Assembly: GCA_028280945.1 (NCBI GenBank)
Contig: JANQKV010000016.1
Location: 1-56,018 of the forward strand
DNA from: Opitutaceae bacterium
GTDB taxonomy: Bacteria > Verrucomicrobiota > Verrucomicrobiia > Opitutales > Opitutaceae
Direction of reading: 5' to 3'
Length of the DNA stretch: 56,018 nucleotides
Below are positions 43,549 to 52,885 of this stretch, piece by piece (position 1 is the first letter of the stretch; each line of letters starts with the position of its first letter). The notes under the pieces are model-generated. The model worked only from the letters and a program-made list of their open reading frames with translations. It was not told the DNA's origin and ran no database searches. A program made the translations under genes and the position numbers.

Positions 43549-45005
43549 GCACGTGATGTCTTCAGCCTTTGAAAGGCGGCCAACGCTTCATCCCGGGCGG
43601 TTTTGTGGTCCACCACCGGGACCGGATAGGTTTCGCCCAAAACCACGCCGGCGTGCTGACAAATCGCCTCCGGCGCTTCCCATGGCGCGTGCAGGAATTT
43701 GTTTGGTAATCCCGCAATCTCCGGCACCCACTGCCGGACGTAGTCACCTTGTTTATCAAATTTCTGGCCCTGCAACACGGGAGCAAAAATGCGAAAATAC
43801 GGAGCCGCATCCGCGCCACAGCCCGCGCTCCACTGCCACCCCAGCGTATTGGACGCGAGATCGGCATCGACCAGGGTATCCCAAAACCACTCGGCCCCGC
43901 GCTGCCAGGGCAACCGCAAATGCTTCACCAGAAACGAGGCGACGATCATTCGCACGCGGTTGTGCATCCAGCCCGTCGTCCACAGCTCACGCATGCCGGC
44001 ATCAACGATCGGGTAACCGGTCTGCCCCCTTTGCCAGGCTTTCAGCAACTTGCCATCCGGATCACTTCGCCATGGAAATTCGCTGAAGTTATCCCGCAGT
44101 GGATCAGTCGGTGTATGGGGAAAGTGATACAACAGGTGGTAGGCAAACTCCCGCCACCCCACCTCACTGAGAAAGACCCGGGCGCCCTTGCTGGGGGGAA
44201 ACGTGCCGGCTTTGCGCCCGAGCTCCGCGGTGGCAGTCCAAATCTGGCGGGGCGAGATCTCGCCAAAATGGAGATGCGGTGACAGCCGTGAAGTCCCCCG
44301 CGTGCCGGGGATATCCCGGCGATCCTGGTAGGCGTCCACGCTTTCCGACAAAAACTCGTTGAGCCGCAAGAGCGCACCGGCTTCCCCGGGCTCGTGGTGA
44401 TCGCCGAAGGCGTCCGCCCAGTTGAGTGCTGGCAAAAGGTTCAGGTCCGACAGCGACTTCCCCTCCGGCCATTCAGCTGGAACCGGCCATGGATCCGGGG
44501 CACCGCCGGCCACCGGCGGTTTTTCCAAGTCCAGGCAATGCCGCCAAAACGGCGTAAAGACCTGAAACGGGCGGCCCTGTTTGTTTTGGATGGTGTGCGG
44601 TTCGTGCAAAAGCGAACCGTTGAAGCTCTTCACCTGAACACCGAGTTCCCCCAGCGCTTGCTTGATTTGCTTGTCGCGCTCGATGATCTCCGGTTCGTAT
44701 CGGCGGGACCAATACACGGCCCCGGCGCCGGCTTGCCGCACCAGGCCGGTCAACACGCGATGTGAGTCCCCCTCGGCCAGGATCAAACGGCCTCCCCTTG
44801 CGTCGATCGATTCAGCCAGCCGGGTCAAGGAATGGTGGAGCCACCACCTGGCCGCGCCGCCCAGGGGCCACGCCCCCTCCCCCGCCTCGTCAAAAATGAA
44901 TACCGGAATGATGGGAGCACCGCGTTGGGACGCCGCCGCGAATGCCGGCTGGTCGTGCAACCGGAGGTCCTGCCGCAGCCAGACGATGCTCGGAGAATCA
45001 CTCAT
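43545..45005 (-). CDS. phrB: Deoxyribodipyrimidine photo-lyase (CPD photolyase class I)
   Basis: This 486-residue enzyme splits cyclobutane pyrimidine dimers with light, using FAD and an antenna chromophore. Landmarks are IVWLRQDLRLHD at the N-terminus, LSPHLHFGEISPR, GYPIVDAGMRELWTTGWMHNR and WQWSAGCGADAAPYFRIFAP in the FAD/DNA-binding domain, followed by KFDKQGDYVRQWVPEI. I use ATG 45005 because a longer form from 45038 would run into the glycogen synthase end. It lies 42 bp after glgA and overlaps the iron-sulfur photolyase by four bases, so both repair enzymes are cotranslated. Confidence 0.93.
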   Translation of the reverse strand: MSDSPSIVWLRQDLRLHDQPAFAAASQRGAPIIPVFIFDEAGEGAWPLGGAARWWLHHSLTRLAESIDARGGRLILAEGDSHRVLTGLVRQAGAGAVYWSRRYEPEIIERDKQIKQALGELGVQVKSFNGSLLHEPHTIQNKQGRPFQVFTPFWRHCLDLEKPPVAGGAPDPWPVPAEWPEGKSLSDLNLLPALNWADAFGDHHEPGEAGALLRLNEFLSESVDAYQDRRDIPGTRGTSRLSPHLHFGEISPRQIWTATAELGRKAGTFPPSKGARVFLSEVGWREFAYHLLYHFPHTPTDPLRDNFSEFPWRSDPDGKLLKAWQRGQTGYPIVDAGMRELWTTGWMHNRVRMIVASFLVKHLRLPWQRGAEWFWDTLVDADLASNTLGWQWSAGCGADAAPYFRIFAPVLQGQKFDKQGDYVRQWVPEIAGLPNKFLHAPWEAPEAICQHAGVVLGETYPVPVVDHKTARDEALAAFQRLKTSRA

Positions 45006-45047
45006 CCGGTAGACAAGCCACCGGAAGGCACGGTGCAAGCGAACGAC

Positions 45048-46493
45048 CTAAACGATCTCCTCGTAGTAGTCCTCGTAGGCCTGGACCGCCTGGCTCCAAC
45101 CAAAATCCCTGGCCATGCCGTTGGCCTGCACTTTGGCAAAGCCGGGCTTGTCCTCGCGCAAGGCGATCGCCCGTTCGATGCCCTGCCCCAACCCCGCGGC
45201 AGTCGCCTCAATGAGAATGCCCGTTCCTTGTTCCGGATCGTCCGCACAGTCGACAATGGTGTCGACCAGTCCGCCCACCCGGGTCGCGACCGGGACGGTC
45301 CCGTAAGCCTGCGAATACATTTGATTGAGGCCGCATGGTTCGAAAAGCGAGGGCATGAGGAAGAAGTCGCTGCCAGCTTCCACCAGATGGCTGATTTTTT
45401 CGTCGATGGCCGGATTAAAAAACACCTTCTCCGGCAGTCGCGCCGCGAGATCACGCATCCCGGTTTCCAAGGTCGGATCGCCCCAGCCAATTACGATCAG
45501 CTTGAGTTTCGCCCCAGCCAAGAGTTCTTCGTTGGCCAGCAGCAGTTGCACACCTTTCTGCTCGGTCAACCGGCAGACCATGCCAAAAACCGGTCCCGAG
45601 AATTGCGGATCAAACCCATGGGCCTTGAGCAACGCGGCGCGGCACAGTTTTTTGCCGCCCAGATCGTCCGCCGAGTAGTGGCCCGGGATCAGCGGGTCGG
45701 TCCGCGGATTCCATGTGTCCGTATCGATTCCATTCACGATACCAACGAGATCATCGGCGCGCTGCTGGATGACGCCGTCGAGTCCGCAACCGAACTCCGG
45801 CGTCTGGACTTCCCGAGCATAGTTTGGACTCACCGTCGTGATGCGATCCGCCAGCTGCAGGCCTGCCTTCATCATGCTGGCCTGTCCGTAATATTCGACG
45901 CCGTCCACGCCCATGAACTCCTCCGGCAGGTTGGTCCGGTAAAACGACCGCATGGGGAATAGTCCCTGGAACGCGATGTTGTGAATCGTGTGGACAGTAC
46001 GGATGGCCAGGTTGATCGCACTGCGCTGCTCCTCGACCCGGAGCAATGCCGGAAGCAGACCCGCCGGCCAATCATGGGAGTGCACCACATCGGCATCCAG
46101 GTCATGGCGGCGCATGGTTTCGATCACCCCTTTGCAGAAGAAAATAAACCGGTGGTGATTGTCCTCATAGTCCCGTTCGCCCGTGCCATAGGGTAACTTG
46201 CGATCGAAGAATTCCTCTCGGCAGATCAAAAACACCCGCAGGTTTTTTTCAGGGAAAAACTCCCGCACATCCCCGGTCATGAACATATCGCCCATTTCGA
46301 TTCGCAATCGCTGGGTGCGACGAATTTGCTGGCCAAGTTCGGCATGCTCCAACACCGCTCGATAGCCCGGCAGGAAGACCGTGACCTGATGACCTCGTCG
46401 CGCCAACTCCCGGGCCAGCGCCCCTACCACATCAGCCAATCCACCGGTCTTGATGTAGGGAAACATTTCACTGGCGACATGCACAATGTTCAT
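45048..46493 (-). CDS. glgA: Glycogen synthase
   Basis: This 481-residue GT5 enzyme uses ADP-glucose to extend alpha-1,4-glucan. It has the N-terminal KTGGLADV motif (Lys15), HSHDWPAGLLPALL, the ADP-binding-side landmarks GMVCRLTEQKGVQLL and the C-terminal FLMPSLFEPCGLNQMYSQAYG. The length is normal. The downstream photolyase pair follows at 42 bp on the same strand, an unusual pairing of storage metabolism and light repair. It is divergent from the RNase R gene. Confidence 0.95.
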   Translation of the reverse strand: MNIVHVASEMFPYIKTGGLADVVGALARELARRGHQVTVFLPGYRAVLEHAELGQQIRRTQRLRIEMGDMFMTGDVREFFPEKNLRVFLICREEFFDRKLPYGTGERDYEDNHHRFIFFCKGVIETMRRHDLDADVVHSHDWPAGLLPALLRVEEQRSAINLAIRTVHTIHNIAFQGLFPMRSFYRTNLPEEFMGVDGVEYYGQASMMKAGLQLADRITTVSPNYAREVQTPEFGCGLDGVIQQRADDLVGIVNGIDTDTWNPRTDPLIPGHYSADDLGGKKLCRAALLKAHGFDPQFSGPVFGMVCRLTEQKGVQLLLANEELLAGAKLKLIVIGWGDPTLETGMRDLAARLPEKVFFNPAIDEKISHLVEAGSDFFLMPSLFEPCGLNQMYSQAYGTVPVATRVGGLVDTIVDCADDPEQGTGILIEATAAGLGQGIERAIALREDKPGFAKVQANGMARDFGWSQAVQAYEDYYEEIV

Positions 46494-46608
46494 GCCGCCA
46501 CGCTTCCTTCAGAAGCCATCGGCGTCCATCGCAAACTGGCAAAATCGGCCCCATCCCTGCGCCAACGTACATTCCATCCTTCAGACATACCTTTCCCCAA
46601 TTCTTACC

Positions 46609-48957
46609 ATGAAATTTTCCGCCCGCCTCATCGAGCACTTGAACACGCCGGGATACCGTCCGGCCAATGAGACGACGCTCGCGAAGCAGCTCAAGCTCGA
46701 CAAAAAACAACGCCGCGTCTTCGCCCACGAGGTGCGCCTGCTGCTTTCGCGAGGCGAGCTTGCCCTCGTCGGAGGCGATAAGATCACCTTGCCCCGCGCA
46801 TCCCCCCGCGCGAACGACGGCCTGCTCACGGGCATACTCAAGTTTCGCTCCGGTGGCTCAGCCCTCGTCATTGTCAACGGAAGTGACCACCCCGATGCGC
46901 CGGAGGTTGTGCAAGTCGCCGCCGAGGATACCGCCAACGCGTTCCATGGCGACACCGTGCGACTGCAGCTCGATCATCGGCCCAACCAACGCCGCCATCG
47001 CCGGCCTTCCCGAAGCGATGAACCTCGTGGCCGGGTCACCGAAATCATCGAGCGCGCCTCCGATGTCATTGTTGGCACGCTGCACAAAGTGCGCCGCCGA
47101 TTCTATGTCGCGCCAGACGATCCGCGCTTCGTGCATGATGTTGTGGTCGAAGACCCTGCCAAATCGAAACTGCGTCCACCTCCCGTCGAAGGCGACAAAG
47201 TTGTCGTCCGTCTGCATGAATGGACCAACCGCCACCGCGACCCCGAGGGCCGGGTGGTCGAGCGGTTGGGTCAACAGTGGGAGCCGCGGGCTGAACTCCT
47301 GGGGGTTTATCGAAAATTCGGCCTTGAGCCGCATTTCCCCAAGGACGCCATGCAGGAAACCCACGCCCTTCCCGACCACGTCATGCCGGCCCAGCTCAAG
47401 GCCCGACTCGACTACCGCCAGATCCCGACGTTCACGATCGACCCCGATGACGCCAAGGACTTCGACGACGCGCTTTCCATCGAGTTGCTGCCCGATGACC
47501 AGGTTAAGATCGGTGTCCACATCGCCGACGTTTCCACCTACGTCAAACCCGGCACGGCGCTGGATCGCGAGGCCCAACGCCGCGGCAACTCCACCTATCT
47601 GGTCGGAACGGTGGTGCCGATGCTGCCGGAAAAGCTGTCCAATGGCCTGTGTTCGCTCGTCGAAGGCGAGGATCGCTTGACCAAGGCGGTGTTTTTGACC
47701 TTCAACCGCAAACGCCGCATCATTGCGACCGCCTTCGCCAATACCGTCATCCGCAGTCGCAAACGCCTGACTTACCGGCAGGCCTACACGCTGCTGCAAC
47801 AGGACGACATCCAGGCCGCGCGCGACCTGCCCCTTCCGCCGAAGCACCAGACCGGATCCACCGGGCGTGCCTTGCGCGAACTGAGCAATCGTGAGCTGAG
47901 CGACCTTCAATCCTGGGTGCGCACCCTTTGGTCGATCGCCAACCGACTGCGACGCGATCGCATGGCTCACGGCAGCCTCGATCTCGACATGCCTGAGACC
48001 AAAATCTTCGTCGATCGCCGGGGTTTTGCCGACCGTCTCGAGTTGATCGAGCACGATGAAAGTCACCAACTCATCGAGGAGTTCATGTTGGCGGCCAACG
48101 AGGCTGTGGCCAAGCTCACGCGCCAACACCGACTGCCGGCGGTGTATCGCGTGCACGACGATCCCGATGACGATAAGCTGGTCGAACTGCGCCAATACTA
48201 CGCGACGTTTGGCCTGCGCACCGGCGATCTCACCACCCGCGAAGCGATCACTGAACTGCTCAAGACCCTGCGCAAGCATCCCCAAGGCCACGTTCTGCGC
48301 ATCTCCCTACTGCGCAGCCTCAAAAAAGCCGCCTACCGGGCGTCACCTGACGGCCACTACGGCCTGCACAAACGCGATTACGCTCACTTTACCTCACCCA
48401 TTCGCCGCTACGCCGACCTTGTATTGCATCGTGTGTTCGACCACTACCTGATCACCCAGGGCGGCTGGCCGAGTCCGCCCAAATACAAGTTCCCCTATAC
48501 CGCGGCCAAAATCGATCGCATCGCGCAACACCTCTCGATCACCGAAACAAACTCCCAGGATGCCGAACGGGAGAGTGAGAAGATCAAGTTGCTGGAATTC
48601 TTCGAACGTGATCTGGCGAAAAGGCAGCCCAGCACCTTTGCCGCCATCATCACCGAGGTGCGTTCGCACGGTCTCTTCATCGAACTCGAGGATTCGCTCA
48701 CCTTCGGGTTTCTTGCTGCAAATGCGTTGGGACCGGATTTCTACAACCCCACCACCGACAAGTCCGCCCTGTTGGGGCGCAAGACGAAGGAACGCCTTAC
48801 CATCGGCGACCGGGTCCACGTCGCCGTCGCCAAAGTCGATCGTGTTTCCCGGCAAATCGATTTCAAACGTGTGAGTGAATCCGGACAGGCGCTTCGATCG
48901 ACCCGAGAACTTGGCGGCAAGGCATCCGGGCGACCACGGAAGAATTCCCACCGCTAG
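46609..48957 (+). CDS. rnr: Ribonuclease R
   Basis: This 782-residue 3'-5' exoribonuclease has the order N-terminal winged/cold-shock region (1-230), RNB catalytic domain (about 270-610, with DPDDAKDFDDALS near residue 280 supplying the Mg2+-binding Asp residues and HFTSPIRRYADLVLHRVF near its end), and a C-terminal S1 domain (about 675-760, ITEVRSHGLFIEL). It degrades structured RNA, including rRNA and mRNA. I use ATG 46609, since earlier in-frame starts lie in the divergent promoter gap with glgA. The basic tail (GRPRKNSHR) is typical. Confidence 0.95.
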   Translation: MKFSARLIEHLNTPGYRPANETTLAKQLKLDKKQRRVFAHEVRLLLSRGELALVGGDKITLPRASPRANDGLLTGILKFRSGGSALVIVNGSDHPDAPEVVQVAAEDTANAFHGDTVRLQLDHRPNQRRHRRPSRSDEPRGRVTEIIERASDVIVGTLHKVRRRFYVAPDDPRFVHDVVVEDPAKSKLRPPPVEGDKVVVRLHEWTNRHRDPEGRVVERLGQQWEPRAELLGVYRKFGLEPHFPKDAMQETHALPDHVMPAQLKARLDYRQIPTFTIDPDDAKDFDDALSIELLPDDQVKIGVHIADVSTYVKPGTALDREAQRRGNSTYLVGTVVPMLPEKLSNGLCSLVEGEDRLTKAVFLTFNRKRRIIATAFANTVIRSRKRLTYRQAYTLLQQDDIQAARDLPLPPKHQTGSTGRALRELSNRELSDLQSWVRTLWSIANRLRRDRMAHGSLDLDMPETKIFVDRRGFADRLELIEHDESHQLIEEFMLAANEAVAKLTRQHRLPAVYRVHDDPDDDKLVELRQYYATFGLRTGDLTTREAITELLKTLRKHPQGHVLRISLLRSLKKAAYRASPDGHYGLHKRDYAHFTSPIRRYADLVLHRVFDHYLITQGGWPSPPKYKFPYTAAKIDRIAQHLSITETNSQDAERESEKIKLLEFFERDLAKRQPSTFAAIITEVRSHGLFIELEDSLTFGFLAANALGPDFYNPTTDKSALLGRKTKERLTIGDRVHVAVAKVDRVSRQIDFKRVSESGQALRSTRELGGKASGRPRKNSHR

Positions 48958-49025
48958 ATGTCAGCGAAACTCAACGTCACCGGCAGCTTGCGGTCCCCAT
49001 AGATCGCTGAAATCTCCTCCCGCGT

Positions 49026-49430
49026 ATGAAACCAAAACCCACTCTGCTTGCTCTCTTGTTTTTCCTGTGCTTCAGCCAACTTTCCGCCGACGACCCCATG
49101 ATTGGGGAAATCAGAATGTTCGCCGGCAACTTTGCCCCCCGTGGGTGGGCGTTCTGTGAAGGACAACTTCTGCCGATTTCCCAGCATTCAGCCTTGTTTT
49201 CGATTCTGGGGACAACTTACGGCGGGGACGGCCGCACCACCTTCGCCCTGCCGGATCTGCGGGGTCGAGCCCCGGTTCACCCGAACGCGGAAGCGGGCCG
49301 TCTGGGCGCAAAAAAAACCGGCACCCACGTCGAACGTGCCGCCCGCGATGAGGCCAACCCAACCACCCAATCCACTCTGAGGATAAACTACATCATTTGC
49401 GTCAAGGGCAGCTTCCCCTCTCGCAATTGA
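49026..49430 (+). CDS. Exported, shortened phage tail-collar (MdpB-like) domain protein
   Basis: This 134-residue protein has a signal peptide (LLALLFFLCFSQLSA) followed by a tail-collar domain: IGEIRMFAGNFAPRGWAFCEGQLLPIS, LFSILGTTYGGDG and FALPDLRGRAPVHP are near-consensus, and the ending INYIICVKGSFPSRN is also the family end. Typical microcystin-dependent-protein-like members are about 170-200 residues. Here the middle and distal part between GRAPVHP and the closing strand is cut to roughly 35 residues. The Sec signal is unusual for the family. The function is unknown. Confidence 0.85.
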   Translation: MKPKPTLLALLFFLCFSQLSADDPMIGEIRMFAGNFAPRGWAFCEGQLLPISQHSALFSILGTTYGGDGRTTFALPDLRGRAPVHPNAEAGRLGAKKTGTHVERAARDEANPTTQSTLRINYIICVKGSFPSRN

Positions 49431-49495
49431 TCTTGTTTCCCGCGAGCACGGAAACCTCCCCCATTCCGGCGGATATTGAACGATTCGTTCTAAAG

Positions 49496-49525
49496 TTGGA
49501 CTTGAGGTAGGATTGTGGGCATAAA
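49496..49525 (+). promoter_or_regulatory. Candidate promoter of the Tat-exported Gfo/Idh gene
   Basis: TTGGAC (49496-49501) is followed after 18 bp by CATAAA (49520-49525), ending 33 bp before the ATG at 49559. The stretch is AT-richer than its surroundings. It was judged by eye only. Confidence 0.3.
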
Positions 49526-49558
49526 TCGGACCAAAGCACCCTCGTTGCTCCCCTGTCC

Positions 49559-50854
49559 ATGAAGACATCCCCCTCCCCCACTTCATCCTCCCGGCGGTCG
49601 TTTTTGAAGCGCAGCTTGGCTTTGGGAACCGTCGCTCTCACCGCCCCTCAAATCGTTCGATCCGAAATCCTCGGGCGGCACGGCGTTCCCGGCGCCAACA
49701 GCCGGATCAATCTCGCGTTCATTGGCCACGGCAAACAGATGAACGGTCACGTCGACATCGTCGAGACCCCCGGGGTTGAGCCACTTTATGTGTGTGACGT
49801 TAAATCGGAGGCCCTGGCCCGCGGCCGACGTCAAATGGCCGAACGCGGCTATCCGGACGTGCCGGCCACCTCCGATTATGAACAAATCATGGACGATCCG
49901 GCCGTCGACGGAGTCATGATTGTCACGCCCGACCACTGGCACGCCGCCATGGCCATTGCCGCCATGCGGGCAGGCAAGGACGTCTACGTCGAAAAGCCCA
50001 TGACCCTCACCATAGCCGAGGGCAAAGCCATGGTCGAGGCCCAGCAACGCTATGGATCAATCGTGCAGGTCGGATCCCAGCAACGGTCGGAACCGGCGTT
50101 TCGCAAAGCGGCCGAAATGGTGCGCAGTGGATGGATCGGCGAGATCAGGGAAGTCCACTGCCGCCTCGGCTCTTTTCCGCTCCCGACCCTCGGCCCGGAG
50201 GAACCCATACCCGACGGGTTCGATTATGACAAATGGCTCGGGCCGGCTCCCTATGAACCCTACACCGCCAACCGAGTGCTGGGAGATTATGGCGGCGGCT
50301 GGCGCAGCTACTGGGAATACGGCTCCCGCAAGAACGGCGACTGGGGGGCTCACCACTTCGACATCGCGCAGTGGGCTCTCGGCCGCGACCACACCGGCCC
50401 CACGTTCTTCATGCCGAAGGGCTACGACGGCGAACCGTATCAATATCACCAATACGCCGATGGCATCAAGGTCATCCGCGACCACCCCATCGACAATGGT
50501 CACATGATGCGTTTCATCGGGAGCGAAGGCGATATCTGGGTCAGCCGCGACAACCGCCTGAATACTTCCCGCCCGGAGTTGGCCAAGACTCCCCTCGGTC
50601 CCAACGATGTGCGGCTCTACAACTCGACCAACCACCAGCAGAATTGGCTGGAGTGCATGCGCACCCGCCGGTCCCCCATCTGCGACGCGTCCATCGGCCA
50701 CCGCACCGCGACCATCTGCCAAGTTGCCGGCATCGCCGAGCGGCTCAACCGTCCGCTGAAATGGGATCCCCGCCGGGAAGCCATTGTGGGTGATGCCGGA
50801 GCCAGTCGCTGGGAAGACCGCCCCCGCCGTGCCGGCTACGAACTGCCCGCCTAG
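49559..50854 (+). CDS. Tat-exported Gfo/Idh/MocA family oxidoreductase
   Basis: This 431-residue protein begins with a twin-arginine signal ([20 protein letters not shown]). The NAD(P)-binding domain has [33 protein letters not shown] and [16 protein letters not shown]; the substrate domain includes [31 protein letters not shown]. Cofactor-carrying folded export fits periplasmic members that oxidise or reduce sugars or glycosides. It is followed at 31 bp by a HEAT-repeat protein, a pairing seen in this kind of bacterium, but the substrate is unknown. Confidence 0.9.
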   Translation: MKTSPSPTSSSRRSFLKRSLALGTVALTAPQIVRSEILGRHGVPGANSRINLAFIGHGKQMNGHVDIVETPGVEPLYVCDVKSEALARGRRQMAERGYPDVPATSDYEQIMDDPAVDGVMIVTPDHWHAAMAIAAMRAGKDVYVEKPMTLTIAEGKAMVEAQQRYGSIVQVGSQQRSEPAFRKAAEMVRSGWIGEIREVHCRLGSFPLPTLGPEEPIPDGFDYDKWLGPAPYEPYTANRVLGDYGGGWRSYWEYGSRKNGDWGAHHFDIAQWALGRDHTGPTFFMPKGYDGEPYQYHQYADGIKVIRDHPIDNGHMMRFIGSEGDIWVSRDNRLNTSRPELAKTPLGPNDVRLYNSTNHQQNWLECMRTRRSPICDASIGHRTATICQVAGIAERLNRPLKWDPRREAIVGDAGASRWEDRPRRAGYELPA

Positions 50855-50885
50855 TCATCATCGCTCGTCCCTGTCTGTGTTCCCC

Positions 50886-52778
50886 ATGACTTTCCGAATT
50901 TCATTCATCACGGCCGGCTGCTTGTTGGCCTGCGGCGTCAACGCCAGTTCCATTTCCCAACGGATCAGCGATCTCGACTCATCCGATTACGAGGTCCGGC
51001 AGGCCGCGCGACTCGACCTGCGTCAAATCTTGGTGAGCGCTTCCTCCGCAGAGCTTCGCGGCTATGAAAAGGAGCTCATCGCCGCGATCGAGCCAGACCA
51101 GGGTTTCGCGACTCGCGACTGGTCAATCCGCATGCTGGAACTCGTCGGCACCCGAGCTGCGGTCAAGCCCCTGGCCACCCTGCTCGACGATGACGACCCC
51201 CGGATTGTAGATCTTGCCCGACGAGCACTCGCCGCAATTCCGGCAGGTGCCGCCGATACGGTGCTTGAGAAAGCCATCTTCGATATATCGCCGACCGCCG
51301 TTGCGGGCTACGCCGACGCCCTCGCCTACCGCGGAAAACCAAGTGCCCGCAACGAACTTGATGACCTCCTCGCGGCCGGTTCGGTTGATGCTGCGTTGGC
51401 CTTGGGCAAGATCGCCAGCCGCTCTTCCAAGGCGGCTCTGCGCCAGGCTCATGCCACAGCCGAGGGCGAATTCAAAGTGGCGGTGGAACTCGCCCTGATC
51501 GATGCGGGAATAAGTGATCTCGACCTCGCCCGGACCTTGGCCATGGAAGGCCAAAACCCCGCCATTCAAGCAGGCGCTTTTGAGCAATTGCTCGTCATCG
51601 ATAGTGATGCCGCGCTGAAGGTGCTTTCCACGGAGTTGACCGATCCGAACAGTCCAAACCGCCGGGTGCTGTTGCGCATGACCATGGCTTCTCACCTGAA
51701 AGATGAAGTCGCTGCCATGATGGGAGATCTCCCCGTCAGCGATCAGGGGGTTGTGCTGGGAGCTATCGCCGATCTTGCCCTGAACGAATATGAAGCTCAG
51801 GTTCTAGCGTTCTTGGAGGCCGCTCCAACTTCATTGGAAGATGCAGCCATCAACACGTTGGGCATCATTGGTTCCGATGCTAGTTTTGAACCTTTGCTCG
51901 ATCGCTATCGCGCGGATAATCGCAACCGAGTGGTGGCCAGTGCGCTGGAGCGGCTGCAAGCCCCTTCGGCCGATGCCAACCTAATGGCGACAGCCTCCGG
52001 CGATGGCGACATCGCCCAACGAGTGGCCGCGTTGCAAATACTTGCGCTCAGAAACAGCGACGGGACAACTGACCTCCTCAACCAACTCGGAAGGCCGGAG
52101 AATGATCCGGAGCTACGCAAAGCTGCCTTTCGAGGAATGGAAAACGCGGGAAACACTGTCAGCATACAACTCCTGCTCGACAGTGTTTTGACGGATGAAA
52201 CTGATGTAAAATGGCAGGCCCAAAGCAGCCTCAGAAGATTATCCGCCAATTTGGCCATTGCCGATTATTTATGGAGCGAGTTTTATTCTTCGGCGATAGC
52301 CTCTGCGACAAATGATGACCGGCGTCGTGATGTTTTGGTAATTCTTGACGGTGCTTCCGGCCCCTCATCTACGGCCTTTGTGCGCGAGGTAATACTGAGT
52401 AATCACCCGCTCCGCCCGGTCGCGCTGCGAACCCTTCAAAGATGGACTCACATATCCGCAGGCAATTTGTGGTTAGAAATCGCTGCAATGTCCCAATCGA
52501 ACGTTGCAGAAGTTGCAGTGGCCAAACGCGGAATTATCCGTTTACTGACCTCCCGTAGAGTCTCTGGCAACGATAGTGAATTTGTTCTTCTGGCGAAAAA
52601 GTCACTCTTAACGTTTCCCGATACCGGATTTCAAGAGCGGGTGCTTGCCGCTTTCACCGGCGAACTCGACTGGGGAATACGGGCCAACCTGAAACGGGAG
52701 TTTCCTGAGCTGATCGACAATCCCGCCATCACGGTGGATGTGTTGGGATTGTTGGAATCCCACGGCTATACACGGTAA
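50886..52778 (+). CDS. Exported HEAT-repeat protein
   Basis: This 630-residue protein has an N-terminal export signal (FRISFITAGCLLACGVNA). The sequence could be cleaved after VNA or be a lipoprotein at Cys16 (LLAC is a weak lipobox). The body is a chain of helical HEAT-like repeats (KPLATLLDDDDPRIVDLARRAL, then many degenerate copies to the end), a scaffold for protein-protein contacts. I see no catalytic motif. Codon use becomes visibly AT-richer from roughly 52140 to 52640. It probably partners with the preceding Gfo/Idh oxidoreductase. I chose ATG 50886, as it gives the export signal. Confidence 0.82.
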   Translation: MTFRISFITAGCLLACGVNASSISQRISDLDSSDYEVRQAARLDLRQILVSASSAELRGYEKELIAAIEPDQGFATRDWSIRMLELVGTRAAVKPLATLLDDDDPRIVDLARRALAAIPAGAADTVLEKAIFDISPTAVAGYADALAYRGKPSARNELDDLLAAGSVDAALALGKIASRSSKAALRQAHATAEGEFKVAVELALIDAGISDLDLARTLAMEGQNPAIQAGAFEQLLVIDSDAALKVLSTELTDPNSPNRRVLLRMTMASHLKDEVAAMMGDLPVSDQGVVLGAIADLALNEYEAQVLAFLEAAPTSLEDAAINTLGIIGSDASFEPLLDRYRADNRNRVVASALERLQAPSADANLMATASGDGDIAQRVAALQILALRNSDGTTDLLNQLGRPENDPELRKAAFRGMENAGNTVSIQLLLDSVLTDETDVKWQAQSSLRRLSANLAIADYLWSEFYSSAIASATNDDRRRDVLVILDGASGPSSTAFVREVILSNHPLRPVALRTLQRWTHISAGNLWLEIAAMSQSNVAEVAVAKRGIIRLLTSRRVSGNDSEFVLLAKKSLLTFPDTGFQERVLAAFTGELDWGIRANLKREFPELIDNPAITVDVLGLLESHGYTR

Positions 52779-52885
52779 ATCCCAGAACCCATATCCCGTC
52801 CGCCTTTTGCTAGTGGGGTTAACTGACGCTGAATTTTCACGCTCGAGGCTTTGCGTCGCTCCCGGGTTTGTCTAGGTTCGGGCTC

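Noticed and set aside
46858-48291. 477-codon antisense frame opposite rnr
   Set aside because: It lies wholly inside RNase R, whose catalytic motifs are unmistakable, and its translation shows no recognisable fold.
49026-49430. Prophage remnant signalled by the tail-collar domain
   Set aside because: There are no integrase, capsid, terminase or att-like repeats nearby. Free-standing collar proteins are common on bacterial chromosomes.
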